From: an uncultured Cryptobacterium sp.
GTDB taxonomy: Bacteria; Actinomycetota; Coriobacteriia; Coriobacteriales; Eggerthellaceae
Direction: 5' to 3'
NCBI GenBank assembly: GCA_958410215.1
Contig: CATYOF010000009.1
Coordinates: 1 to 64,000, forward strand
DNA: 64,000 nt
Shown: positions 53,595 to 62,271 of the stretch, piece after piece
Layout: every line of letters begins with the position of its first letter
Numbering within the stretch: position 1 is the stretch's first letter
Notes under the pieces: generated by a model
What the model was told of the DNA's origin: nothing
The model's database searches: none
The model's input: only the letters and a program-made list of their open reading frames with translations
Translations under genes and position numbers: made by a program

Positions 53595-54007
53595 CGTGCT
53601 TACCTCCTACTTATACTTGGCACGTTTTCGACACTGCTATCGTGACATGCTGAACCTGTTCATTTCCCCAGGTTATTCGTTGTTTACGATCTATCAAAAA
53701 GTTTGAAACATTAAGGAAGCAGCCATGACACAGAATAGAAACAAGAAAGGATTTTTCGACATCTGCTAGAAACAATACCGTCTTGAGCCCTTTTAATAAG
53801 AAGGAAGATAACAAAACACGACAAGCAGAAAGAATAATTACAGTAGCTTGTGAGCCATTTCAAAAGCGCCCATAAAGGAACAGGAAATATAACGCAAAGG
53901 GTCTAGCAACAATAACTCGATGCATCTTTAGGTATTCCGATATTCAATTACGTTGTTTGTTAAATGCAGCTAGGGCCCAGAAACAATAAAAGCGTGAGTG
54001 GAATGAA
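53595..54007. other. Geneless gap between amtB and dxs (about 410 bases)
   Basis: No convincing gene. It must hold the amtB promoter. An inverted repeat AACCTG-N10-CAGGTT lies near 53652-53676. A 14-codon plus-strand frame with AAGGAAG upstream (53725-53769, MTQNRNKKGFFDIC) is visible but too short to support. A 67-codon minus-strand frame here lacks protein-like character. Confidence 0.5.
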
Positions 54008-55888
54008 TTATTCCTGAACAAAGAGTTCACGAATGGTGTTTGCAATACCCGAAGCATCCAACCCTAAGTCAGCAAAAAGTTGATCTACATTTCCCTGTTC
54101 TACAAAAGTGTCGGGAATACCAAGCACTTTACTTGTGGGATTCAGGCCCTGTTCCTGCAAGATTTCCATTACACCTTCACCCGCACCGCCACAAATGACG
54201 CCATCCTCAACCGTGAGAACTACGCCAGTTTGTGCTGCTTGCTGAATAGCAGAAACATCAAGCGGTTTTACCCAACGCATATCAACCACTCGAACCGACT
54301 TGCCCTGTGCTTCAAGAAGCTCAGCAGCATCAAGTGCATACGAAACCATGCGACCAAAGGCAAGAATAGCAGCATCGTTGCCTTCACGAACGACACGAGC
54401 ACAGCCTGGTTTCATATAAAGCGCATCCTGAGGCATTGAAACCCCTTGAGCAGAGCCACGTGGATAGCGCAATGCCACGGGACCAGGCAACATAAGAGCC
54501 GTATGGAGAGCATGGACTAATTCGGCTTCGTTGGAAGGCGCAATTATCTTCATATTAGGAACGCTACGCAAAAGCGCCATGTCAAACATACCGTGATGGG
54601 TGGGGCCATCATCCCCCACTAAACCAGCACGATCTATCGCAAATACTACATCTAAGTTGCAGAGAGCAACATTGATAATTACCTGATCAATGGCACGCTG
54701 AAGGAAGGTGGAATACAATGCGACAACAGGTTTTTGGCCACCGAGCGCCAAACCACTTGCCATACCAACCGCATGAGCTTCTGCAATTCCTACATCAAAA
54801 ACGCGATCGGGATGTTCATTGGCAAAATGGCGAAGACCCGTACCGTCTACCATGGCAGCAGAAATGGCACAAATAGAAGAATCTTTCGCCGCTTCTTGTT
54901 CAAAGGCGTGAGTAAACGCCTGAGTATAGGTCATAGTCGAAGAAGAGCGCTTTGTAGATTTTCCCGTAGCTATATCGTACGGGCCAACCCCATGAAAACG
55001 AGAAGGATCCGCTTCAGCAGGTGCGTAACCTGCACCCTTCTTCGTAACTACATGCACCAAAACCGGAACATCAGAAGCAAGAGCCCGACGAAGAGTTGTT
55101 TTTAAAGCGGGGATATTATGTCCATCTACCGGAGGAGTGCATATGATGCCAAGCTGTTCAAACAACATCGTATCGGGAATAACAAACTGTTTGAGCGAAT
55201 CCTTAGCGGATTTGCCAAATTTAATAAACGCTTTACCCGCAGGACCAAAGGAAGATTCAACAAAGTCCTGCATTGAATCGCGACTTTTACGATAGTTGTT
55301 GTTTACCCGCAAAGCGCCTAAATGCTTTGCCATGGCTCCCACATTGCGAGAAATGGACATTTCGTTATCGTTCAAGATAATGACCATTGGCGTTTGAGCC
55401 TGCCCTAAATCATTGAGGGCCTCAAAAGCCATACCGCCCGCAAGAGATGCATCACCAATTAAGGTAACAATTTTTTCATTGGTTCCGCGCAAATCGCGGG
55501 CACGAGCTAACCCACACGCTACCGAAAGAGAATCGGAAGCATGACCAGAAGGATGAACATCATGCACATTACTTTGAGGTTTAGGAAATCCCGAAAGACC
55601 TTTGTATTGACGAAGGGTAGAAAATTCCTTTAAGCGTCCCGTAACCAGCATATGAGCATATGACTGGTGACCAACATCAAACAAAAAACGATCACGAGGA
55701 GAATCAATCAAGGAATGAACGGCAAGAATGATTTCAACCGCTCCTAAACTAGAGGCTACATGACCACCTGTTTGAGAGGTAACCTGAATAATTTCTTCAC
55801 GTATTTCACCAGCGAGAATACCAAGTTCTTCGTCGGTTAATAGTTTGAGTTTATCAGGAGCATCTATTGAATCAAGAATGCGAGCCAT
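54008..55888 (-). CDS. dxs: 1-deoxy-D-xylulose-5-phosphate synthase
   Basis: Thiamine-diphosphate enzyme starting the non-mevalonate isoprenoid pathway from pyruvate and glyceraldehyde 3-phosphate. The 626-residue protein has the GDASLAGGMAFEALND cofactor motif, GHQSYAHMLVTGR and DRAGLVGDDGPTHHG. Domains I-III are complete. I chose ATG 55888 (MARILDSIDAPD) with GGGAGG upstream. No ispA is encoded next to it, unlike many xseB-ispA-dxs clusters. Confidence 0.97.
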   Translation of the reverse strand: MARILDSIDAPDKLKLLTDEELGILAGEIREEIIQVTSQTGGHVASSLGAVEIILAVHSLIDSPRDRFLFDVGHQSYAHMLVTGRLKEFSTLRQYKGLSGFPKPQSNVHDVHPSGHASDSLSVACGLARARDLRGTNEKIVTLIGDASLAGGMAFEALNDLGQAQTPMVIILNDNEMSISRNVGAMAKHLGALRVNNNYRKSRDSMQDFVESSFGPAGKAFIKFGKSAKDSLKQFVIPDTMLFEQLGIICTPPVDGHNIPALKTTLRRALASDVPVLVHVVTKKGAGYAPAEADPSRFHGVGPYDIATGKSTKRSSSTMTYTQAFTHAFEQEAAKDSSICAISAAMVDGTGLRHFANEHPDRVFDVGIAEAHAVGMASGLALGGQKPVVALYSTFLQRAIDQVIINVALCNLDVVFAIDRAGLVGDDGPTHHGMFDMALLRSVPNMKIIAPSNEAELVHALHTALMLPGPVALRYPRGSAQGVSMPQDALYMKPGCARVVREGNDAAILAFGRMVSYALDAAELLEAQGKSVRVVDMRWVKPLDVSAIQQAAQTGVVLTVEDGVICGGAGEGVMEILQEQGLNPTSKVLGIPDTFVEQGNVDQLFADLGLDASGIANTIRELFVQE

Positions 55889-55993
55889 GCGCACACCTCC
55901 CTCCCCTTAGGTTAGCTTCAAAGGTTAGGCGCTCAAAGTTACCACAAAGCCGCTACCCTAACATGCAAAACACTAAACCCCTACAGAAACGTA

Positions 55994-56269
55994 TTACTTA
56001 TTCCCTTCATGTAGGGCATCCGTATCCGTTGCAGATTCCGTCTCAGCTGCGCTTGATAAAACACCTTCGCTTACGGCATTCTGATTCGAAGAATCCGCTG
56101 AAGCAATACCTTCTTCCATAATACGTGAAGCACTAAGCCCTATACCTACTGCTTCTTCGTATAAATCAAGCGCTTCATCAAGAGGCAATGAATCATCGCT
56201 TACCAAACTTACTATTTCATCGAGACGCATCTTCAGCTCTTCGAAGGAACGGGCATCTTCGGCAGTCAT
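55994..56269 (-). CDS. xseB: Exodeoxyribonuclease VII small subunit
   Basis: XseB partners with XseA to degrade single-stranded DNA. The 91-residue protein has the XseB core SFEELKMRLDEIVSLVSDDSLPLDEALDLYEEAVGIG and a short Ser/Ala/Asn-rich tail. The large subunit gene xseA, normally the preceding gene, is absent here; the stop of nusB is directly adjacent. Confidence 0.9.
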   Translation of the reverse strand: MTAEDARSFEELKMRLDEIVSLVSDDSLPLDEALDLYEEAVGIGLSASRIMEEGIASADSSNQNAVSEGVLSSAAETESATDTDALHEGNK

Positions 56270-56701
56270 TTATGCCTGCTCCTCTTCAAGTTGAATAGCA
56301 ATACGTCCCAAAATTCCATTAACGAAACGAGGAGAATTGTCTCCACCAAATTCCTTAGCAAGATTTACCGCTTCATTAATCGATACCGAAACAGGAACAT
56401 CATCGACATAGCACATCTCGCAGGCAGCAAGGCGCAAAAGAGAGCGGTCAACCACCGGCATACGATCCATCGTCCAGTTTTCGCTGGCTGAAACAATTCG
56501 CTTATCCACTTCGTCAACATGTTGCTGAACCAAGTCGAGAAGCATAACCGCATATTCATCTAAGCCTTGCGTTTCAGGAACCAACAGACGGTCATCAATT
56601 AAAGTACGCGGGGTTTTTTCTAAAATTTCCCCTTGGTATAGCAACTGGAGCGCATTTTTGCGCGCAGTTACCCTTTCTTCATGTTGCATAGCTTTTGACA
56701 T
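56270..56701 (-). CDS. nusB: Transcription antitermination protein NusB
   Basis: RNA-binding antitermination factor for rRNA transcription. The 143-residue protein has ARKNALQLLYQGEI at the N-terminus, WTMDRMPVVDRSLLRLAACEM and SINEAVNLAKEFGGDNSPRFVNGILG, all NusB hallmarks. It lies in the conserved accC-asp23-nusB-xseB run. Confidence 0.96.
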   Translation of the reverse strand: MSKAMQHEERVTARKNALQLLYQGEILEKTPRTLIDDRLLVPETQGLDEYAVMLLDLVQQHVDEVDKRIVSASENWTMDRMPVVDRSLLRLAACEMCYVDDVPVSVSINEAVNLAKEFGGDNSPRFVNGILGRIAIQLEEEQA

Positions 56702-56712
56702 AGAAGCAAAAC

Positions 56713-57057
56713 CTAATCCTGGAATTGAATACCATCAACCGTAATATCGACACGAGAAACAACAAGGCCTACTTGTGCCAATACCGCATCAGCTACCACC
56801 CTACGAACAGCTGCTGCAACTTCCTCAACCGAATGACCCGATTGAATACGAAGGGTTACATCAACAGCTACCGTATCGTCCTCTGCTACCGAAACAACCA
56901 CACCCTGAGTGGATTGCTTAAAAGCTAAAAGTGAGCGAATGCCACTAGGAGCAGCACCAACCGAAGCAACACCAGGAACTTCGCGGACCGCAAGAATAAC
57001 AATAGTCTCCATTACACCGGGAGCAATTGCCATGCCTTCAGTATTGATATCAGACAT
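56713..57057 (-). CDS. Asp23/Gls24 family envelope stress protein
   Basis: A 114-residue Asp23/Gls24 domain protein (IAPGVMETIVILAVREVPGV, then VDVTLRIQSGHSVEEVAAAV). Members are membrane-associated cytoplasmic proteins linked to cell-wall stress; those between accC and nusB (YqhY type) have been tied to acetyl-CoA carboxylase control. I placed the start at ATG 57057 right after the accC stop codon. Confidence 0.9.
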   Translation of the reverse strand: MSDINTEGMAIAPGVMETIVILAVREVPGVASVGAAPSGIRSLLAFKQSTQGVVVSVAEDDTVAVDVTLRIQSGHSVEEVAAAVRRVVADAVLAQVGLVVSRVDITVDGIQFQD

Positions 57058-57058
57058 C

Positions 57059-58408
57059 TTAGTTATCCCCCATTTCGGTTTCAATGAAGTCAGTATAAAC
57101 CCTACCTTCAACAAACGCGTCCATTTCTAGGACCTTTTGATGGAAAGGAATGGTGGTTTTAATACCCTCAATATGGAATTCCGCCAAAGCACGCTTACCA
57201 CGAGCAATACATTCTTCGCGATCGTTACCCCATACAATAAGCTTTGCAACCATTGAGTCGTAGTAAGGAGAAATGCGTGAACCTTCCTTAATGTAGGTTT
57301 CAACGCGAACGCCAGGACCTGCAGGTGTTTCAAAGCGGGTAATATTACCAGGACAAGGACGGAAATCCATATCGGGATCTTCTGCGTTAATACGGAATTC
57401 CATTGCATGACCATTGGGACTAAACGGTACTTTATCCATGCAAGAAATAGGTTCGCCCGCAGCAATGCGCAGCTGTTCTTTGATGATATCGGTGCCGGTA
57501 ATCATTTCCGTAACAGGATGTTCTACCTGAACACGCGTATTCATTTCCATGAAGTAGAAATTACCGTCCTGATCAAGCAAGAATTCAATAGTTCCTGCAT
57601 TTTCGTAACCCGTTGCACGAACTGCTTTAACAGCAGCAACACCCATGGCACGACGAATTTCATCAGTCAAAGCAGGAGAAGGCGCTTCTTCGAGCAGTTT
57701 CTGATGCCTACGCTGCAAAGAACAGTCACGCTCGCACAGCGAAATACGGTTTCCGTGTTTATCCGCTAAAACTTGTACTTCAACATGACGAGGGCGCAAA
57801 ACAAGCTTTTCCAGATATACATCGCCATTACCAAAAGCAGCCTGTGCTTCGTTCTTTGCCGCTAAAAACTGCGCTTCCAGATCAGCAGGATCATGCACCT
57901 CACGCATACCTTTACCGCCACCGCCTGCAGAAGCTTTAACTAAAACAGGATAACCAGCTTTTTCCGCAAACGCACGCGCCTCTTCAACTGTTTCTACAAC
58001 ACCATCAGAACCAGGAACCGTAGGAACACCACACGCTTTCATGGTCTCACGCGCAGCAGCCTTATTTCCCATGGCATCAATGCATTCAGGAGAAGGACCA
58101 ATAAACACAATATTGTTATCGGCACACGCACGAGCAAAATCAGAATTTTCTGCTAGGAAGCCATAGCCTGGATGAATTGCTTGCGCGCCCGTGTTGATGG
58201 CTGCCGCAATAATCGAAGACATGACCAGATAGCTTTTATTGGCCTGTGCAGGACCAATACATACTTTTTCATCTGCATACTGAACAGGGTATGTATCGGC
58301 ATCTTCGGTTGAATATACCGCTACGGTTTTAATACCCAGTTCTTTGCAGGCACGCATAATACGCAGTGCAACTTCACCACGATTAGCGATTAATACTTTG
58401 TCAAACAT
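57059..58408 (-). CDS. accC: Biotin carboxylase subunit
   Basis: ATP-dependent carboxylation of the biotin carrier. The 449-residue ATP-grasp protein has KVLIANRGEVALRIMRACKE, KASAGGGGKGM and FLEMNTRVQVEHPVTE-type EMNTRVQVEHPVTEM, and the usual C-terminal domain. It directly follows the carboxyltransferase-biotin carrier fusion, so it may serve a pyruvate carboxylase as well as, or instead of, acetyl-CoA carboxylase. No accA/accD is in the window. Confidence 0.96.
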   Translation of the reverse strand: MFDKVLIANRGEVALRIMRACKELGIKTVAVYSTEDADTYPVQYADEKVCIGPAQANKSYLVMSSIIAAAINTGAQAIHPGYGFLAENSDFARACADNNIVFIGPSPECIDAMGNKAAARETMKACGVPTVPGSDGVVETVEEARAFAEKAGYPVLVKASAGGGGKGMREVHDPADLEAQFLAAKNEAQAAFGNGDVYLEKLVLRPRHVEVQVLADKHGNRISLCERDCSLQRRHQKLLEEAPSPALTDEIRRAMGVAAVKAVRATGYENAGTIEFLLDQDGNFYFMEMNTRVQVEHPVTEMITGTDIIKEQLRIAAGEPISCMDKVPFSPNGHAMEFRINAEDPDMDFRPCPGNITRFETPAGPGVRVETYIKEGSRISPYYDSMVAKLIVWGNDREECIARGKRALAEFHIEGIKTTIPFHQKVLEMDAFVEGRVYTDFIETEMGDN

Positions 58409-60313
58409 TTATGCACTCTCCGGACCAATGGCATCATGATTTACATGAGGCTCGATATAGAACAGTGGGGTTCCAAATTCAACGGGAGTTGCGTCTTCTA
58501 AGCAAACCTCACGAATGGTGCCCATCTCTTCAGCGGTAATTTCATTCATAAGCTTCATTGCCTCAACAATGCAAAGCGTTTGATTTGCCGCTACTTCATC
58601 GCCTACCTGAACAAAAGGAGGCTCGCCAGGAGCAGGAGCAACATAGAAGGTACCTACCATAGGTGCCGTAACGCAGTGCCAGCTTGCAGGACGAGAACCA
58701 GCTGCAGGAGCAGCAGGAGCCGCTGCAGCGGGAGCTGCAGGTGCAGCATCGGCAGCAGGGGCAGCGACCACAGGAGCTGCAGGAGCAGGAGCAGCCGCAA
58801 CTGCGCTGGGCATACGTACTGCAATGCGAGCGCCTTCTTCTTCTACGACAATTTCACCAACGCCGCTTTCTTCAGCAACGCGTACCAATTCACGAATCTG
58901 ATTAATATCCACGTAATCGTCCTCCTTGGTCATGCTCGATTCCTGCTCAAGAAGGAAATCGACCTTTTCAGATGTGCGGTGTTTACTTAAGTACGTACGT
59001 GCCTCATTCGGGAACAATGCGTACATCAAAACGTCTTCTTCAGACTTAGCTAAATCGCCAATCTCTTCTTCAAGTTCAGCGAAGGTGGTAGTTACCAATG
59101 ATCCTGGTGCCACATCAGGAGGAAGAATTTTATCGGTATCATCCCCGACAACCTTCTTCACAATTTCAGGGCTCATAGGACCAGGAGCCTTACCGTAGTA
59201 ACCACAAATGTAGTCCTTCATTTCCTTAGAAACGACACTCCAACGCTTACCGGTAAGTACATTAAATACCGCCTGAGTGCCAACAATCTGTGAAAGTGGG
59301 GTTACCAAAGGTGGATAGCCAACTTCAGCACGTACCACCGGAATTTCAGCCATTACTTCATCTAAGCGATCGGTAGCATTTTGAATTTCAAGCTGAGACA
59401 TAAGGTTAGACATCATGCCACCAGGTACCTGATGAGAATATACCTTCATGTGAGTAAGCGAAGAAACGCCACGCTTGTAATGACCACGCTTGCGAACTTC
59501 TTCCCAGTATTCAGAAATTTCAAAAAGCAAGCCAAGGTCAAGCTGCGTATCGTAACGACTTTCTTGGAGTGCCGCAACAATCATTTCGACTGCAGGATGA
59601 GAGTTACCAAACGCAAGAGGCGCACTTGCGGTATCGGCAATGGCAGCGCCCGCTTCGGTTGCTTTAATAATGTTAGCAGGGGCCATGCCGCCCACATAAT
59701 GGCAATGAATATGAACAGGAAGTCCGATTTCTGCATTAAAGGCTTTTACCATGCGTTCAGTGCGATAAGGAGTAAGCATGCCAGCCATATCCTTAATCGC
59801 AATAGAATCGGCGCCTAAATCTTTAAGCTGTTGACCGTATTCCAAGAAACTATCAAGCGTATGTACCGGAGACATGGTATAGGAAATGGCGCCTTCAAAA
59901 TGACCACCACATTCCTTAATCGCTTCAGCGTTGTCAACCACATTACGAATATCGTTCAACGCGTCAAATACGCGAAATACATCGATGCCATTGCGATGAG
60001 CGGCCTCAATGAAGCGATGAACAATTTCCTTGGAATAATGTTTATAGCCAACTAAGTTCTGACCACGCGAAAGCATAGAAAGGCGGGTATTGGGGGTTTT
60101 AGCCTTAATAGAGCGGAGACGATCCCAAGGATTTTCATCCAAGAAGCGCAAACACGTATCAAACGTTGCGCCACCCCATGCTTCAATTGCCCAATAACCT
60201 ACGCGATCCATCTTAGGTAAGATCGGAAGCATATCGCCAATTGACATTCTGGTAGCCCACAGGCTTTGCTGACCATCACGAATGGTGGTATCCATGATTT
60301 GAAGCTTTCCCAA
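58409..60313 (-). CDS. OadA/PycB-type carboxyltransferase fused to an AccB-type biotin carrier
   Basis: A 634-residue fusion. Residues 1-460 are a pyruvate/oxaloacetate carboxyltransferase (IMDTTIRDGQQSLWATRM, HCHYVGG metal site, SIAIKDMAG with the carboxylated lysine). Residues 466-500 match the AccB N-terminus (INQIRELVRVAEESGV). A Ala/Pro linker follows (about 503-538), then the biotinyl domain with APMVGTFY and EAMKLMNE (Lys587). It occupies the accB position between efp and accC. TTG start with AAGGAGGTG. Likely pyruvate carboxylase; no OadB sodium pump is nearby. Confidence 0.93.
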   Translation of the reverse strand: MGKLQIMDTTIRDGQQSLWATRMSIGDMLPILPKMDRVGYWAIEAWGGATFDTCLRFLDENPWDRLRSIKAKTPNTRLSMLSRGQNLVGYKHYSKEIVHRFIEAAHRNGIDVFRVFDALNDIRNVVDNAEAIKECGGHFEGAISYTMSPVHTLDSFLEYGQQLKDLGADSIAIKDMAGMLTPYRTERMVKAFNAEIGLPVHIHCHYVGGMAPANIIKATEAGAAIADTASAPLAFGNSHPAVEMIVAALQESRYDTQLDLGLLFEISEYWEEVRKRGHYKRGVSSLTHMKVYSHQVPGGMMSNLMSQLEIQNATDRLDEVMAEIPVVRAEVGYPPLVTPLSQIVGTQAVFNVLTGKRWSVVSKEMKDYICGYYGKAPGPMSPEIVKKVVGDDTDKILPPDVAPGSLVTTTFAELEEEIGDLAKSEEDVLMYALFPNEARTYLSKHRTSEKVDFLLEQESSMTKEDDYVDINQIRELVRVAEESGVGEIVVEEEGARIAVRMPSAVAAAPAPAAPVVAAPAADAAPAAPAAAAPAAPAAGSRPASWHCVTAPMVGTFYVAPAPGEPPFVQVGDEVAANQTLCIVEAMKLMNEITAEEMGTIREVCLEDATPVEFGTPLFYIEPHVNHDAIGPESA

Positions 60314-60392
60314 GTGTTTCGCACCTCCTTATGTCTCAGTAACATGCTTACTGGTTTTGTGAACGTAATTGTTAAACGATAAGTATAGAACA

Positions 60393-60414
60393 TTGGGGCG
60401 CAAACGCACCCCAA
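60393..60414 (-). terminator. Possible terminator after efp
   Basis: Stem TTGGGG-CG / CG-CCCCAA with a short loop, 37 bases past the efp stop. The following T tract is weak, so this could instead be a leader hairpin of the carboxyltransferase gene. Confidence 0.45.
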
Positions 60415-60450
60415 CTCCTATGCAATCGGTAAAGTTTGGTAACTTACTTT

Positions 60451-61011
60451 TTACACACGCTTAATGAAGCGACCGTCGCGCGTATCCATCTGCAGTACGT
60501 CACCGATTTCTACAAAGGTAGGAACCTGAACCGTAACACCCGTTTCAAGCGTAGCAGGCTTAGTAGTATTCGTAGCAGTATCACCCTTGAAGCCAGGTTC
60601 GGTTTCGGTAACTTCAAGCTCTACAAACATCTGAGGCTCGACGCTAATAAGTTCATCCCCTGCATACATCAAGGTTGCCTCGTCATTTTCCTTCAGCCAG
60701 TTTGCAACATCACCTACTACTTCAGCAGGAATAGCAAGCTGTTCGAAAGTGTTCATGTCCATGAAGTTGAAATCGGAACCGTCGCTATACAGGAACTGCA
60801 TTTTCTTGGTTTCAAGACGAACGGAATCGAACTTCGTACCAGAGTTAAAGGTGTAATCAACCACGCGACCAGTTTTGATGTCACGAAGCTTCGTGCGTAC
60901 AAACGCACCACCCTTACCAGGCTTTACATGCTGAAACTCAACGATGGTGCAAAGTTTTCCGTTGTATTCAATGCACATACCATTACGAAAATCTGCAGTA
61001 GAGATTGCCAC
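60451..61011 (-). CDS. efp: Elongation factor P
   Basis: Relieves ribosome stalling at polyproline. The 186-residue protein has three beta domains, the modifiable-lysine loop VKPGKGGAFVR (Lys33) and the C-terminal FKGDTATNTTKPATLETG and VQVPTFVEIGDVLQMDTRDG. The lysine is kept, but no dedicated modification enzyme is encoded nearby. It follows the Xaa-Pro peptidase gene by 30 bases, the conserved pair. Confidence 0.98.
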   Translation of the reverse strand: MAISTADFRNGMCIEYNGKLCTIVEFQHVKPGKGGAFVRTKLRDIKTGRVVDYTFNSGTKFDSVRLETKKMQFLYSDGSDFNFMDMNTFEQLAIPAEVVGDVANWLKENDEATLMYAGDELISVEPQMFVELEVTETEPGFKGDTATNTTKPATLETGVTVQVPTFVEIGDVLQMDTRDGRFIKRV

Positions 61012-61041
61012 GTTAACTCCTTTTACCGTGTAAGTAATTTT

Positions 61042-62178
61042 TTAGTTTAGCTTTTCTATTATAAACATCTTATGCGGGGTTTGCGTAAAAACGTTAAAGC
61101 CATCTGAGGTTATCACCCCAAAATCTTCAAGACGCATACCAAATTTTCCTGGAATATAGATACCAGGCTCAACCGTAACCACATTCCCCTCTTTGAGAAT
61201 ATTTTCATTTAAGGGAGACAAGTTAGGAGCCTCGTGAATATCAATTCCTACACTGTGTCCTAAAGAATGGCCCATTTTATTTTCATAGCCCGCTTCTGCA
61301 AGCATCACTTCAGCGCGATGATGAATATCACATGCCTTTTTACCTGAAGCAAGAAGTGATTCACATTCTTCGTTTACCGCACAAAGCGTATCCCACGCAT
61401 GACGAAGAGTGGAAGTTGGCTCGCCTACAAATACCGTGCGGGTCATATCAGAGCAATACCCTGCATACCGCGCCCCAAAATCCATAACAACCGCATCACC
61501 TACTGCAAGCGGCGTATCGCCCGGAATTGCATGAGGGGATGAAGCATGAGCACCTGTTGCAACTATCGTATCGAAGGCCAACCCTTCGGCACCTTCTTCA
61601 AACATATACCGATCAAGCTCTCTTTGCACCTGTCGTTCTGTCATTCCAGGCTTCATAAACGAAAGAATGCGCTCAAAAGCTTTATCGGTAATACCCTGAG
61701 CATGCTTCATTGCAGCAATTTCAGTTTCATCCTTTACTTCACGCAGTACTTCGATAAAGCGGTTAAGTTCCACCCATTCGAGAGGCGCTGTATCATCCTG
61801 TTTTTCAGCAGCCATCTTTTCAAGCACACGAAATTCAACAAGCATAAGCGTATCTTCAATACCGACCTGAAGCCTATGATCCGAATCAAGTGACGTAACA
61901 ACTTCTGCCAAAACAGCTTGATGAGACATCCTACGGGCATCAATGGTAATTTCTGTGTTTTGCGCTTCCCTCTCAAGGGCTTCTACATAACGAGAATCAC
62001 TATGAAGAATCGCACGTTCCTGCGTAACAATAAGAGCATGAGCAGATTCGGTATCAAACACCCGTTCAAACCCAGTCGCCCAAGCTATATTTGAAAGGCC
62101 GCGAATATAGAGCACATCAAGATTGCGCTGCTTCATTGCCTTGCGTATATAAGAAATTCTAGCCAATTGAAACGCCAT
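61042..62178 (-). CDS. Xaa-Pro aminopeptidase / dipeptidase (M24B)
   Basis: Cleaves peptides with a proline in second position. The 378-residue pita-bread metallopeptidase has FDTIVATGAHASSPH, VMDFGARYAGYCSDMTRT, GHSLGHSVGIDIHEAP and VVTVEPGIYIPGKFGMRLED, providing the two-metal ligands. The adjacency to efp is conserved; both deal with proline-containing peptides. Precise exo- or dipeptidase specificity cannot be told. Confidence 0.94.
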   Translation of the reverse strand: MAFQLARISYIRKAMKQRNLDVLYIRGLSNIAWATGFERVFDTESAHALIVTQERAILHSDSRYVEALEREAQNTEITIDARRMSHQAVLAEVVTSLDSDHRLQVGIEDTLMLVEFRVLEKMAAEKQDDTAPLEWVELNRFIEVLREVKDETEIAAMKHAQGITDKAFERILSFMKPGMTERQVQRELDRYMFEEGAEGLAFDTIVATGAHASSPHAIPGDTPLAVGDAVVMDFGARYAGYCSDMTRTVFVGEPTSTLRHAWDTLCAVNEECESLLASGKKACDIHHRAEVMLAEAGYENKMGHSLGHSVGIDIHEAPNLSPLNENILKEGNVVTVEPGIYIPGKFGMRLEDFGVITSDGFNVFTQTPHKMFIIEKLN

Positions 62179-62228
62179 ACCTTAGCCCTATTCTTCTTTT
62201 AAAAGCTTATGAACCAAACTACAGAGTG

Positions 62229-62271
62229 GTATTACTACTCATAGGAGTAATACTGCGCACAGTAGTATTAC
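62229..62271 (-). promoter_or_regulatory. Alternative hairpins between aroB and the peptidase gene
   Basis: GTATTAC occurs at 62229-62235 and 62265-62271, and its complement GTAATAC at 62247-62253. The central copy can pair with either flank: on the minus strand AGTAATACT/AGTATTACT is a 9-bp stem that competes with the AGTATTACT-AGTAGTAATAC stem. The right copy overlaps the aroB stop codon. Confidence 0.45.

Noticed and set aside
53725..53769. 14-codon plus-strand mini-ORF with AAGGAAG upstream
   Set aside because: Such frames occur by chance; no secretion signal, terminator or partner gene to support a peptide.
53611..53814. 67-codon minus-strand frame upstream of amtB
   Set aside because: No ribosome site or domain; it covers the expected amtB promoter region.
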